From positions 1 through 45,035 of the forward strand of contig JACRNO010000024.1 of NCBI GenBank assembly GCA_016234855.1: a stretch of 45,035 nt of DNA, written 5' to 3'. This document shows positions 1 to 8,346 of the stretch, piece by piece. This DNA is from Deltaproteobacteria bacterium (GTDB lineage: Bacteria; Desulfobacterota; GWC2-55-46). The translations under genes and the position numbers were made by a program. Under the pieces are notes generated by a model, which did not search any database, was not told where the DNA came from, and saw nothing but the letters and a program-made list of their open reading frames with translations. How positions within the stretch are numbered: the stretch's first letter is position 1; every line of letters begins with the position of its first letter.

Positions 1-235
1 GGGCTGTCACATCCTGTTGCGCATGATTATCAGTATCTATTAACGTAAGATACTTCTCAAGCATTATACAAGGGGGAGGTTGTCTGTCTGCAATTCAGGG
101 TCGCAGCTCAGGTCTTCATCTCTGAATGGCGGCTTGCAATCGTATCCTTGCGTGGCGACTATTGTTATTGAAAAACCCCGCAGCGTGTTGTTATCGTATA
201 TAATGAGAGGGCGCGCGCCGTGCTTCGCGCCCTAG
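1..235. other. Intergenic left edge, no gene recognised
   Basis: No open frame here looks like a gene. A TATAAT hexamer lies at 199-204. Just after it is a GC-rich hairpin with 8-base arms, AGGGCGCG (208-215) and CGCGCCCT (226-233). It has no T-run, so it is not a clear intrinsic terminator. Confidence 0.4.
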
Positions 236-325
236 CAGGTTGCTGAAAAACTCTAAATACGTCATTCCCGAGGTTTTAGTCCCCGACTAATACATTCGGG
301 GACGGATAAAAGCCTCGGGAATGAC
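236..325. repeat. Dispersed palindromic repeat, copy 1
   Basis: Perfect 13-base inverted arms, GTCATTCCCGAGG (261-273) and its complement (313-325), enclose a nested stem of TCCCCGA and TCGGGGA. The block is preceded by GCAGGTTGCTGAAAAA, a terminus seen again at about 6.48, 39.08 and 40.02 kb. The shared end and palindromic core suggest a non-autonomous MITE-like element. Confidence 0.7.
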
Positions 326-405
326 ATTTATAACAATTTTAATCTCTTTTCCAGCGTATTAGGTTGTAAACTATGTTGTTTTAACCGGACACTATTGGGG
401 TTATA

Positions 406-648
406 ATGGAAAGCTCATATATCATAATCACGGCCCTAGTCGTCTTTGCGCTCGTCACCATCGGCGCGATAGTGATACTGTGGGCGGTGCTGCCCCTGTC
501 GGTCTTCGGCATGAAAGACCTTTTGAAGAGGTCTATCGCGGAGCAGGAGAAGACGAACAGGCTCCTGCAGTCTCTTGTGGACGCCTCGCGCCACAACGGG
601 TTCAAGGAACCGGAAGGCACGGTCGAGAAGACGGATAACCTGCATTGA
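406..648 (+). CDS. Small single-span membrane protein, unknown function
   Basis: This 80-residue protein is not recognised. Residues about 5-36 form one strongly hydrophobic segment rich in Ile, Val and Ala. A charged helical tail follows (KDLLKRSIAEQEKTNRLLQS) that could form a short coiled coil, and the C-terminus is acidic. The layout resembles small inner-membrane accessory proteins with a cytoplasmic helix. The ATG is preceded only by a weak GGGG stretch. It stands alone between a dispersed repeat and the restriction-modification pair. The high-GC third positions match the host style rather than the neighbouring RM genes. Being a real gene is likely but not certain. Confidence 0.5.
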   Translation: MESSYIIITALVVFALVTIGAIVILWAVLPLSVFGMKDLLKRSIAEQEKTNRLLQSLVDASRHNGFKEPEGTVEKTDNLH

Positions 649-659
649 GCCTGGCCGTT

Positions 660-716
660 GAGGATAACTCTTATCTCAATATCCGTCTTTGTTGAGGGCT
701 GTTATTCGGATAACAG
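660..716. promoter_or_regulatory. Two small palindromes upstream of the RM operon
   Basis: CTGTTAT (699-705) and ATAACAG (710-716) form a perfect 7-base inverted repeat around TCGG. A second palindrome, GATAA-CTC-TTATC, lies at about 663-675. They sit 28-80 bases before the methyltransferase start and could be operator sites. No controller (C) protein gene is visible next to the RM genes, so this role is inference. Confidence 0.3.
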
Positions 717-743
717 ACTTGTGACTTATTTCATGAAGGGCAT

Positions 744-2189
744 ATGGAAAATCTCGTAACAGAACTCATAGAGAAGCCCAAGAAAATCAATCCAAGGCAG
801 AGTCAGCGTTTATCAGACATCGAGTGCCTCGACCGCAGGCTTTTACAACATTTTAGTAGCAAACTACTTGTTCAAAATTCCCTGACCCGCCAACTCGTCA
901 GCTTCCAAGCCAATAAAGTTAGGGCATCCTACAGGTGGTTTAAATATAAGGAGGCTTTTTCCGCATCTCTTGTAGAATATCTATTAAAGCATCATGGTGT
1001 TGTCTCAGGCAAGGTATTGGATCCATTTGCGGGAATGGGGACGGCTCTATTCGCAGCCAGCGATATTGGCATGGATGCAGATGGCATAGAGCTTTTGCCC
1101 GTAGGCCAGCATATTATTGATACCAGGTGCAGTCTTGAACGGGCATTTACGCCATCTGATATTGCCACTCTTAAGAAATGGGCAAAGGAGCGGCCATGGG
1201 AAAAATCAGAAGATAAATTACCATTGTCAATACTTCGTATTACACAAGGGGCATATCCTGAAGATACATTAAATGGTATAGAACGGTGTTTGTTTGTATT
1301 ACAGCGAGAGAATCTACGAGTCCAATCTGTATTACGCCTTGCTTTGCTGTGTGTACTGGAATCAATCAGTTACACCCGTAAGGACGGGCAGTGTCTTCGT
1401 TGGGATTATCGTTCCGGGCGCGGGCATGGCGCAAAACAATTTGACAAAGGAACGATATTTGATTTTAACAAGGCAATTTGTGACAAGATTCTTGAAATTG
1501 TGCATGACATGGAATCAGGCAAAGAAGATCAGGGACTTTTTCCAGTAGAGAAAAGGCAAGGGGAAATAAATCTCTTCAAAGGTTCGTGTTTGGATGTCAT
1601 GCCAAAACTGCAAAACGAGTCGTATGAGGCAGTCGTAACCTCTCCACCATACTGCAACCGTTACGACTATACGCGCACCTATGCTTTGGAATTGGCGTTG
1701 CTTGGTGTTGGAGAGAAAGAGATGGTGGATTTAAGACAGCAGATGCTGAGTTGTACTGTGGAAAATCGCGCCAAAGATATGCTTTTGATCAATCCAAAAT
1801 GGACTGATGCCATAGCAGCCGCAGATAATCAGGAATTGCTGCAGGATATTTTGAGTTATTTGGATGAGGAAAAAGCAAAAGGTAATCTGAACAACAGCGG
1901 AATAGCGAGAATGGTTCGGGGGTACTTTTATGAAATGGCATGTGTCATGGCGGAATGTTCGCGTGTGATGAAACCAAATGCTGTTATGTGTATGGTCAAT
2001 GACAATGTCAGATATGCGGGCGCGAGTATTTCAGTGGATTTAATCTTGTCAAGGATGGCGGAAGATATCGGGTTTCGCGTCGAAAATATTCTTGTCCTGC
2101 CCGGCGCAAAAGGAAATAGTAGCCAGCAAATGGGCGAGCATGGACGCATTGCCATGAGGAAATGCGTATACGTTTGGAGAAAGATTTGA
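744..2189 (+). CDS. DNA methyltransferase of an AvaI/BsoBI-like RM system
   Basis: This is an amino-type DNA methyltransferase. The AdoMet-binding motif DPFAGMGT is at residues 93-100 and the catalytic TSPPY at 299-303. SPPY motifs are typical of N4-cytosine enzymes, which would match methylation of the cytosine-containing CYCGRG site expected from the adjacent nuclease. Motif I precedes motif IV, so the permuted beta class is unlikely. The protein is 481 residues and ends with the usual C-terminal strand region. AAGGG lies five bases before the ATG. The stop overlaps the nuclease start (TGATG), implying one coupled transcript. Codon use is much more AT-rich than the genes from 3.2 kb onward, which suggests horizontal acquisition. 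The target sequence is inferred from the partner. Confidence 0.88.
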   Translation: MENLVTELIEKPKKINPRQSQRLSDIECLDRRLLQHFSSKLLVQNSLTRQLVSFQANKVRASYRWFKYKEAFSASLVEYLLKHHGVVSGKVLDPFAGMGTALFAASDIGMDADGIELLPVGQHIIDTRCSLERAFTPSDIATLKKWAKERPWEKSEDKLPLSILRITQGAYPEDTLNGIERCLFVLQRENLRVQSVLRLALLCVLESISYTRKDGQCLRWDYRSGRGHGAKQFDKGTIFDFNKAICDKILEIVHDMESGKEDQGLFPVEKRQGEINLFKGSCLDVMPKLQNESYEAVVTSPPYCNRYDYTRTYALELALLGVGEKEMVDLRQQMLSCTVENRAKDMLLINPKWTDAIAAADNQELLQDILSYLDEEKAKGNLNNSGIARMVRGYFYEMACVMAECSRVMKPNAVMCMVNDNVRYAGASISVDLILSRMAEDIGFRVENILVLPGAKGNSSQQMGEHGRIAMRKCVYVWRKI

Positions 2190-3148
2190 TGCCGCAGGTT
2201 AAGCCATATTTGCAGCATCTAAAGAGCAGTAAGGGATTGGTGACTACATACGAAGAGACTCGCTCGGGGTTTATCGCTTTGGCTCTCGAAAGAAATCGCC
2301 GCTCCACGCCCTTTGTTGAACAGGCAAGGGCATTAAAGTTGGCTGCTACAAAAAGCAGTACACCGATCGGTTTACTGCGATTAACCGACATTCAACCCGC
2401 CCTGCTGACAGCGGCTGGTGTTTCTGATAAAGCCGCGAAGTATTTGACGCCGGAAGATAGACAAGAAGCGATAAAGAAGCTGATAGCAAATTATCTTGAA
2501 CCTGCCGGGTCGGCCTATGTTGAGGAGTTGGTCTTCAGATTTCTGTTAACGAGGGGAGATACCCTTGGTGGCTCAATGCGTAATCTGGGCGGCCTTCTTG
2601 CGGAGCGTAGGGTCGCAAGGGCTATCATTGCCGGACTTGCGCTTGCAGGAAAGCCGTATCAATGGTTTGATGCGCGTAGCAAAAAATGGATTAACGGGAC
2701 TGAAGAAGACGCAGATATCGAACTAGACTTGAAAGGCTTAAGCTGGGTTGTGGGCAAGCGCCATCGGACAATGCTTTATAATCGTAAAGTGAAATTGGTC
2801 GGGAATAATGTTGATTTGTGTCTATTAAATTGCAGACCAGGAGAATTGTCCGAAGACATCCTTAATAACCCGGCGCTCTATTTAGCTCTTGGTGAACTAA
2901 AAGGCGGAATTGACCCTGCCGGGGCTGACGAACATTGGAAGACAGCCAGTAAGGCGTTAGCTCGTATAAAAAAGTGTTTTTGGTCAAAGGGTTTTAAACC
3001 TGATACATTTTTTGTGGGAGCCGCAATTCAATCCAGTATGGCAAAAGAGATATGGGCTGAGTTGGAAGATGGTACCCTGAGTAACGCTGCTAATTTGACT
3101 GATGCGAACCAAGTCGTGTCGTTGTGTCGTTGGTTATGTGCAATTTAA
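2189..3148 (+). CDS. Type II restriction endonuclease, AvaI/BsoBI family
   Basis: The C-terminal half has the catalytic layout I recall for BsoBI (Asp212, Glu240, Lys242, His253): Asp209 in VDLCLL, then GELKGGIDPAGADEHW, giving Glu236, Lys238 and His249. The spacings Glu-x-Lys and Lys-x10-His are identical and Asp-Glu differs by one residue. The family cuts CYCGRG. The preferred start overlaps the methyltransferase stop as TGATG with GGAGA eight bases upstream. An in-frame ATG at 2162 is an alternative that adds nine residues. At 319 residues it is near the family's usual length and looks intact. Like its partner it is AT-richer than the host genes. It ends only a few bases before the GspE-like gene, as expected for an insertion there. 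Confidence 0.85.
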   Translation: MPQVKPYLQHLKSSKGLVTTYEETRSGFIALALERNRRSTPFVEQARALKLAATKSSTPIGLLRLTDIQPALLTAAGVSDKAAKYLTPEDRQEAIKKLIANYLEPAGSAYVEELVFRFLLTRGDTLGGSMRNLGGLLAERRVARAIIAGLALAGKPYQWFDARSKKWINGTEEDADIELDLKGLSWVVGKRHRTMLYNRKVKLVGNNVDLCLLNCRPGELSEDILNNPALYLALGELKGGIDPAGADEHWKTASKALARIKKCFWSKGFKPDTFFVGAAIQSSMAKEIWAELEDGTLSNAANLTDANQVVSLCRWLCAI

Positions 3149-3158
3149 AATGTAGTTG

Positions 3159-4973
3159 ATGAAAAATACTATCGAACCCATGACAGAGAAGAAAGAACTC
3201 ACATTGGAGTTTGCGGCATCGGTGCTCCTGAAGAAGGGGCTTATATCCGAGGCCGACGAGCGCGAGATATTCATCAAGGGCGAGGCCCAGCGCGCTCGTC
3301 TGCGTAAGGCCCAGGAGCAGAGCTACACCTCCAAGAGGCGCGGCGCAATCGGCGAGTTCGTCTCGCCGGCTGAGGTCATAGCGGCCCTCAACTTCACGGT
3401 GCCTGGGACGGCGGGCAAGCCCCTTACCGAGGACATGATAACCGAGGCAATCGCGGCGGAAATCGGCATACCCTACAGAAAGATAGACCCGCTCAAGATA
3501 AACGCGGACATAGTCACCTCCTACATACCCCGGCCCTTCGCCCAGAAGCATCTCATAGTCCCAATCGAGGAGAAGGACAAGGTCGTGACCGTGGTCATGG
3601 CCGACCCGTATAACATGGAGGCCATCGAGGGGCTTCAGGCCACGGGCAAGATGAAGCTCAAGCTGGTGCTTGCCTCGAAGAGCGATATATTGAAACTTGT
3701 CCGGGAATTCTACGGCTTCCGTTACTCCGTGGGCGCGGCTGAAAAAGAGGTCAGGAAAGACACCGAGCTGACCAACCTTGAGCAGTACGTCAAGCTCAAG
3801 GGCGCGGTCGAGCTCGATGCCACGGACCAGCACGTCATTAACGCCGTCGAGTATCTACTGCACTACGCATACGACCAGAGGGCGAGCGATATCCACATCG
3901 AGCCGAAACGCGAGAAGACCGTGGTGCGGCTCCGCATAGACGGCGTCCTCCATTACATCCATACCATCCCCAAGGCCGTCCACCCGTCGGTCTTGTCGAG
4001 GATAAAGATGCTCGCGCGCATGGATATCGCCGAGAAGCGCAGGCCGCAGGACGGCAGGATAAAGACCTCATTCCGCGAGAGCGAGGTCGAGTTGAGGGTA
4101 TCGACCCTGCCCACGGCCTTTGGCGAAAAGGTCGTAATACGCATATTCGACCCTGAGATACTCTTTCAGGAGCTCTCCACAATCGGCTTTACGCCGAAGG
4201 AGTTCGAGGTATTCGGCTCGTTCCTCAAAAAGACCTTCGGCATCATACTGGTGACCGGTCCGACCGGCTCCGGCAAGACAACGACCCTTTATTCGGCCCT
4301 GAAGTCGCTCTCAACGCCCGAGGTCAATATCGTCACCATAGAAGACCCGATAGAGATGGTAGTCGAGGAGTTCAACCAGGTGGGCGTTCAGTCGCATATA
4401 GGCGTGGACTTTGCAAACAGCCTGCGCACCATCCTGCGTCAGGACCCGGACATCATCATGGTTGGCGAGATAAGGGACAAAGAGACGGCGAATAACGCGG
4501 TGCAGGCGGCCTTGACCGGCCATCTGGTCCTGTCCACCCTGCACACGAACGACGCGCCGTCGTCCATCACAAGGCTCATAGACCTGGGCGTTCCGCCCTT
4601 TCTTATAAACTCGACGATTATCGGCATCGTCGCTCAGAGGCTCGTAAGAAAGATATGCAAGAGCTGCGCAAAGGAACGGCTGCTGACCGCTGACGAGGTG
4701 GAGTACCTGCGCATGCGCAAAGACCGCGAGTACAAGGTCAAGGCCGGCGAGGGCTGCAACGAGTGCAGGGGCACCGGTTATAAGGGCAGGATCGCGGTCT
4801 TCGAGCTCCTTGACTTCAGCGATAGGATAAAGGGGCTTGTTGCCGCTTCCGGGGATATTGCCGAGGTTGGCAAGGCCGCGAGGGAGCAGGGCATGAGCAC
4901 GCTGCGCGAGAGCGCCATACGAAAGATGCTTTCCGGCATAACGACTTACGAAGAGGTGGTCTCGGTAACCTGA
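3159..4973 (+). CDS. GspE/PilB-family secretion or pilus-assembly ATPase
   Basis: This cytoplasmic hexameric ATPase would drive type IV pilus extension or type II secretion. An N-terminal MshEN/GspE_N-type region (about residues 80-190) precedes the ATPase core. The core has Walker A GPTGSGKTTT near residue 367, the Asp-box region, and the Walker B/His-box stretch RQDPDIIMVGEIRD near 427-441. A zinc-binding tetracysteine (CKSC near 500, CNEC near 533) is typical of GspE/PilB rather than PilT. No other pilus or secretion gene is adjacent, so pilus and secretion roles cannot be separated. The start is uncertain: TTG 3156, ATG 3159 and ATG 3180 are in frame and none has a good ribosome site, possibly because the RM insertion replaced the original leader. 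Confidence 0.88.
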   Translation: MKNTIEPMTEKKELTLEFAASVLLKKGLISEADEREIFIKGEAQRARLRKAQEQSYTSKRRGAIGEFVSPAEVIAALNFTVPGTAGKPLTEDMITEAIAAEIGIPYRKIDPLKINADIVTSYIPRPFAQKHLIVPIEEKDKVVTVVMADPYNMEAIEGLQATGKMKLKLVLASKSDILKLVREFYGFRYSVGAAEKEVRKDTELTNLEQYVKLKGAVELDATDQHVINAVEYLLHYAYDQRASDIHIEPKREKTVVRLRIDGVLHYIHTIPKAVHPSVLSRIKMLARMDIAEKRRPQDGRIKTSFRESEVELRVSTLPTAFGEKVVIRIFDPEILFQELSTIGFTPKEFEVFGSFLKKTFGIILVTGPTGSGKTTTLYSALKSLSTPEVNIVTIEDPIEMVVEEFNQVGVQSHIGVDFANSLRTILRQDPDIIMVGEIRDKETANNAVQAALTGHLVLSTLHTNDAPSSITRLIDLGVPPFLINSTIIGIVAQRLVRKICKSCAKERLLTADEVEYLRMRKDREYKVKAGEGCNECRGTGYKGRIAVFELLDFSDRIKGLVAASGDIAEVGKAAREQGMSTLRESAIRKMLSGITTYEEVVSVT

Positions 4974-4995
4974 CGGGGCCGGAGAGGGTGAATTT

Positions 4996-5574
4996 TTGAA
5001 GATTACGAAGGCGGAGTTCGCAATAGGCGCGAGCAGGGCAACGCTCTACCCGAAGGACGGTCTGCCGGAGATCATACTCGTCGGCAGAAGTAACGTCGGC
5101 AAATCATCGTTGATAAACTCCCTTGTGAATATCAAGGGGCTTGCCAAGACGTCGTCGTCGCCGGGCAAGACGCGGGCGATAAACTTTTACAGGATAAACG
5201 AGGCCTTTTATCTGGTGGACATGCCCGGTTTCGGTTACGCCAACGTGCCGAAGAAGATAAAGGCTGAATGGGAGGCTATGATAGAACGGTACGTCAAGGA
5301 GCGTTCGACGCTTAGCGGCGCGCTCGTGGTGCTCGACCCGAGGCGCGACCCCGGCCCGGTTGAACAGGGCGTCTATAGGTGGCTCCTTGGCGAGTGCATC
5401 CCGCACGTAACGGTCTTTACCAAGGCCGACAAGCTCTCAAGGAACGAGCTCTCATCCAGGCTTGCCGCGATAAAAAAGGAGATTCCCATCGAGCATCCGG
5501 TCGTATTCTCTTCGGCCACCGGCGACGGCAGGCCCGTCCTCGGCAGGCGGATACACGAGATGCTGGAAGGGTGA
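4996..5574 (+). CDS. engB: Ribosome-biogenesis GTPase EngB (YsxC/YihA)
   Basis: This TRAFAC-class GTPase is needed for assembly of the large ribosomal subunit. All G motifs are visible: G1 GRSNVGKSS, the G2 region SSPGKTRAINFY, G3 DMPGFGYA, G4 TKADK and G5 SSATGDG. The length, 192 residues, is normal for the family. The start is TTG, chosen because GGAGAGGGTG sits directly upstream and the next residues (KITKAEFAIGA) match the family N-terminus. It follows the GspE-like gene by 22 bases and is probably co-transcribed with it. Confidence 0.93.
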   Translation: MKITKAEFAIGASRATLYPKDGLPEIILVGRSNVGKSSLINSLVNIKGLAKTSSSPGKTRAINFYRINEAFYLVDMPGFGYANVPKKIKAEWEAMIERYVKERSTLSGALVVLDPRRDPGPVEQGVYRWLLGECIPHVTVFTKADKLSRNELSSRLAAIKKEIPIEHPVVFSSATGDGRPVLGRRIHEMLEG

Positions 5575-5589
5575 GACCCTAAAAAAGAC

Positions 5590-5618
5590 TTGACAAATGC
5601 GCTAAAAGAGGATTTATA
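5590..5618 (+). promoter_or_regulatory. Sigma70-type promoter before cpoB/ybgF
   Basis: TTGACA (5590-5595), a 17-base spacer and TTTATA (5613-5618) form a near-consensus promoter. It ends about 70 bases before the lipoprotein start at 5688. Confidence 0.6.
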
Positions 5619-5687
5619 GAAGTATGACGGACAGCGCCGCTCCTGCTTCCGGATATTTTGATTATCTTAATAATTGCAAGGGAGACC

Positions 5688-6482
5688 ATGAAAAACGGCA
5701 GGTTGGCGGTAGTATGCGGCCTTGCGCTTGCGCTCGGCGCGGGGTGCGCCGCTATGGAGGCCCAGGACAAGGCCATCGCTGAACTCAAGACGCAGGTGGT
5801 CGATATCAAGGCGCAGGCCGCTGCCACGGATTCGCGCATGGACGAGCTGGATAACAAGTTCCATCTCCTTCAGGAAAAGCTTCAGACGATGCAGGCCTCA
5901 AGCCAGTCCGCCCCGTCCCAGCCGGGCCTGAACCCGCCCGAGGGGCTGAAGGTGGTGCGCCTTGGAGATGACGATAAACGGCCGGCTGCAAAACCCGCAA
6001 AGCCAGCCACGGCTGCACAAAAACGCCAGCCTGATAAAATAGAGGTAGTTGACCTGCAGGAGGAGACCCCGGCCGCTGCGCCGGTTGCGGCCGATGCCGG
6101 GCCTGATGTGCTCTATGCGCAGGGGCAGGACCTCTTTATTGCAGGCAGGTACGACGAGGCAAGGAAGGTATTCTCGAGGCTCGTGGATGCGTACCCCAGC
6201 CACGGTCTGGCTGATAATGCGCTATACTGGTTCGGTGAGGCGTATTATTCGGAGAAGGTGTTTCAAAAGGCGCTGGCCGCCTTTCTTGACGTAACCGTGA
6301 AATATCCGAAGGGGAACAAGGCCCCGGACGCCATGCTCAAGGCCGCTTACTCGTATCAGGAGTTGAATGACAAGGTCAGGGCAGGCGAGACCTTCTCCGC
6401 TTTGCTTGCGCGTTATCCAGATTCCGAGGCCGCGGTCAAGGCGCGCATCGCTCTGGCGCGGCTCGGCGGTGATAAGGAATAG
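5688..6482 (+). CDS. cpoB: Tol-Pal-associated TPR lipoprotein CpoB/YbgF
   Basis: A lipoprotein signal (hydrophobic stretch ending LGAGC, lipid-modified Cys near residue 20) is followed by a coiled coil (about 25-75), a Pro/Ala-rich linker, and a C-terminal block of TPR repeats from about residue 130 (LYAQGQDLFIAGRYDEARKV onward). This is the CpoB/YbgF architecture, which links the Tol-Pal machine to septal peptidoglycan synthesis in the periplasm. The ATG at 5688 is chosen over an upstream in-frame TTG (5658) because AAGGGAGA lies five bases before it and it gives a clean signal peptide. The tol-pal genes themselves are not nearby. The gene ends where a dispersed repeat begins. Confidence 0.85.
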   Translation: MKNGRLAVVCGLALALGAGCAAMEAQDKAIAELKTQVVDIKAQAAATDSRMDELDNKFHLLQEKLQTMQASSQSAPSQPGLNPPEGLKVVRLGDDDKRPAAKPAKPATAAQKRQPDKIEVVDLQEETPAAAPVAADAGPDVLYAQGQDLFIAGRYDEARKVFSRLVDAYPSHGLADNALYWFGEAYYSEKVFQKALAAFLDVTVKYPKGNKAPDAMLKAAYSYQELNDKVRAGETFSALLARYPDSEAAVKARIALARLGGDKE

Positions 6483-6606
6483 GTTGTTGAAAAAGTCCAA
6501 CACGTCATTCCCGAGGTCTTTAATCGGGAATCCAGTCTTTGTAAGGTCAGCAACTTATGGATTCCCGCTGGAGTTTACCCTCGCGCAGGCGGGGGCGGGA
6601 ATGACA
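6481..6606. repeat. Dispersed palindromic repeat, copy 2
   Basis: It begins AGGTTGTTGAAAAAG and carries CGTCATTCCCGAGG, GGGAATCC, GGATTCCCG and GCGGGAATGACA as inverted and nested arms. The same blocks occur in the copies at 236, 39085 and 40022. It starts on the last codon of cpoB, so the insertion may have supplied the gene's 3' flank. Confidence 0.75.
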
Positions 6607-6749
6607 ACGTGGAGTGGGAGCGCAGTGTTTATCAATAACTAGATAGATTGTTATGGATATTCCCGGGTGCAATTGATGCGCCGTGGTTCATTGTGAAGAT
6701 TCGTCAATGCCGGACGTTAATCGCATTTAAAAAAAAGGATGGCCATGCC

Positions 6750-7262
6750 ATGACGAAGAGAATGATATTGGCAGCAGCGTTGTTTTCAATGGGTCTTTCG
6801 TTTGCAACGGTACCGGCGGGTTACGCCGAGGAGCGCGGGCCCGGGGATGCGGCGGTAAGCGCGGCGCCTGAGACCCCTGCAAAGGCTGAAACGCAGGTTG
6901 ATAAGGCAACGGCCTTGCCTTTGGCAACGGACGCCACGACCGCAGAGACGACGGCCACTGAAACGACGCCCTCTGAAACGGCGCCGGGCGATAAGGCGGT
7001 GGCCGCGCCTGAACCGGTTGTGAAGGTTGAAGCCAGCGACGCAGCGCAGCCTCACGATTATCTCGTGGTTAAACACGATACGCTCTGGGACATATCCGGT
7101 AAATTCCTGAAAGACCCTTTCAAATGGCCGGAGATATGGAAGAAGAACCCGCAGATAAAGAACCCGGACCTTATCTACCCGGGCAATATCGTGAGGATTT
7201 GGCCGGACGGCAGGGTCGAGCTGATCGGCCGTAAGGAATCGCCCGCGATGAAGGCCGTGTAG
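6750..7262 (+). CDS. LysM-domain exported protein, N-terminal part before an amber codon
   Basis: A signal peptide ([20 protein letters not shown], cleavage probably after GYA) is followed by an Ala/Thr-rich low-complexity linker. A single LysM domain sits at about residues 110-155 ([17 protein letters not shown], then [15 protein letters not shown]), which binds peptidoglycan. The frame stops at TAG (7260-7262). The same frame then continues with host-like codons through a second TAG (7329-7331) into the open frame ending at 8123. LysM proteins of this type are usually about 400-460 residues, which the combined frame would match. The ATG at 6750 is preferred for its signal peptide. This is either a pseudogene or a gene read through amber codons. 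Confidence 0.75.
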   Translation: MTKRMILAAALFSMGLSFATVPAGYAEERGPGDAAVSAAPETPAKAETQVDKATALPLATDATTAETTATETTPSETAPGDKAVAAPEPVVKVEASDAAQPHDYLVVKHDTLWDISGKFLKDPFKWPEIWKKNPQIKNPDLIYPGNIVRIWPDGRVELIGRKESPAMKAV

Positions 7263-7331
7263 AAACAAAGGCCTGAGGATATGCCGGTGATAACCCTTCC
7301 GGCGCAGGAGGAAAAGGTCGTCGTGCTCTAG
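7260..7331 (+). other. Two in-frame TAG codons splitting the LysM gene
   Basis: TAG at 7260-7262 and TAG at 7329-7331 are 23 codons apart in one frame. The frame is open on both sides from 6750 to 8123, with no other stop and no indel. The intervening codons (PEDMPVITLPAQEEKVVVL) look like normal coding sequence. TAG clearly ends other genes here (topA, cpoB, the UbiT-like gene), so it is not simply reassigned. Confidence 0.8.
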
Positions 7332-7367
7332 CCTCCCGCAATCGAGCCCAAGGCCGCATCCGCTGAT

Positions 7368-8123
7368 ATGGCCGTCGATAGGACGGCTGAAGAACAGGTG
7401 CCCCTGCTCACCACGCCCGTGGCGCCAAAACTTTCTGCAGCGGCCCTTGAGCGTCAGGGCTTCATATCGGCAAAATTTCTCAAGGAGAGCGGCACGATAT
7501 CGGCTTCCAAAGACGGCAAGAACTACATGAACGAGGGCGATGTCGTTTATATCTCCCTTAAGAACGGCGACCAGGCGGCCGAATCCGTGAAGGTGGGGGA
7601 TAAGTATTCGATATTCGTCACCGGCCGCAAGGTAAAGCACCCAGTAACCGGGGATAACCTCGGCTATATGATAGACATCCTGGGCTCGCTTACGATAACC
7701 GGCGCCGATAAGGTGATAGAGGGCGTGATAGGCAAGACCTATAAAGAGATAGAACTCGGCGCGCGCATCCGTCCGTATATGCCGCCGATAAAAGAGGTCG
7801 AGATAACCAAGGCGGAGACCTCGGCCGAGGGCGTGGTCGTGGCCGGGCTTGAAGGCATAGAGTTCATGGCCAACAGCGATATCATCTATATAGACAAGGG
7901 CGCGAAGGACGGCCTGAAGAAAGGCAACGTCCTTACGGTCTACAGGAAGGCGGTGAAGGCGATGGACCCGTACAAGGGCAAGAAGTTCATGCTCCCGCCG
8001 GAGGAGATAGGCAAGCTGGTTGTCGCGCAGGCTGATGAGACGACCTCGGCCTGCATCGTGATAGGCTCCACCACCAGCATCAACAGGGGTGATTTGGTTC
8101 GCACCCTGCAAACGGGTAAATAA
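7368..8123 (+). CDS. LysM protein, C-terminal part after the amber codons
   Basis: This frame is the in-frame continuation of the LysM gene at 6750. It encodes about 250 residues of repeated beta-rich modules: GDVVYISLKNG, then VGDKYSIFVTGRKVKHP, and later SDIIYIDKGAKDGLKKGNVL. They resemble the SLBB/FlgT-like C-terminal region of exported LysM proteins. The ATG at 7368 is only the first internal Met. No ribosome site or signal peptide precedes it, so independent production of a working exported protein is unlikely. If the amber codons are real and not suppressed, this is a dead gene remnant. Confidence 0.6.
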   Translation: MAVDRTAEEQVPLLTTPVAPKLSAAALERQGFISAKFLKESGTISASKDGKNYMNEGDVVYISLKNGDQAAESVKVGDKYSIFVTGRKVKHPVTGDNLGYMIDILGSLTITGADKVIEGVIGKTYKEIELGARIRPYMPPIKEVEITKAETSAEGVVVAGLEGIEFMANSDIIYIDKGAKDGLKKGNVLTVYRKAVKAMDPYKGKKFMLPPEEIGKLVVAQADETTSACIVIGSTTSINRGDLVRTLQTGK

Positions 8124-8346
8124 GCGCCGCGGATGCCACGCCGTATTACGGGCGCTTTGTCCATTTTGACCGGTCCGGCGTTTAACTGTGCCGCGCCGGG
8201 GTTGTCATGGGGCCGGTAGATGGCATGCAGGCGGCAGGGCGGGAGGCGGTATTCCCTTTGGCGCCTCCCGCGCCCCTCATCTCATCCCTTCATTTCATCC
8301 GTATCATAATGCCAGATATCGCAGCGCCTCACCGGCTTGCCCTTGA

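Noticed and set aside
7260-7331. Pyrrolysine coding as the explanation of the amber codons
   Set aside because: There is no pyl gene in the window, the gene is not a methylamine methyltransferase, and several genes here end with TAG; it is kept only as something to check.
6786-8111. 441-codon antisense frame across the interrupted LysM gene
   Set aside because: It is tempting because it is unbroken where the LysM frame is not, but the translation is low-complexity Arg/His/Leu-rich, typical of shadow frames, and it has no signal or ribosome site.
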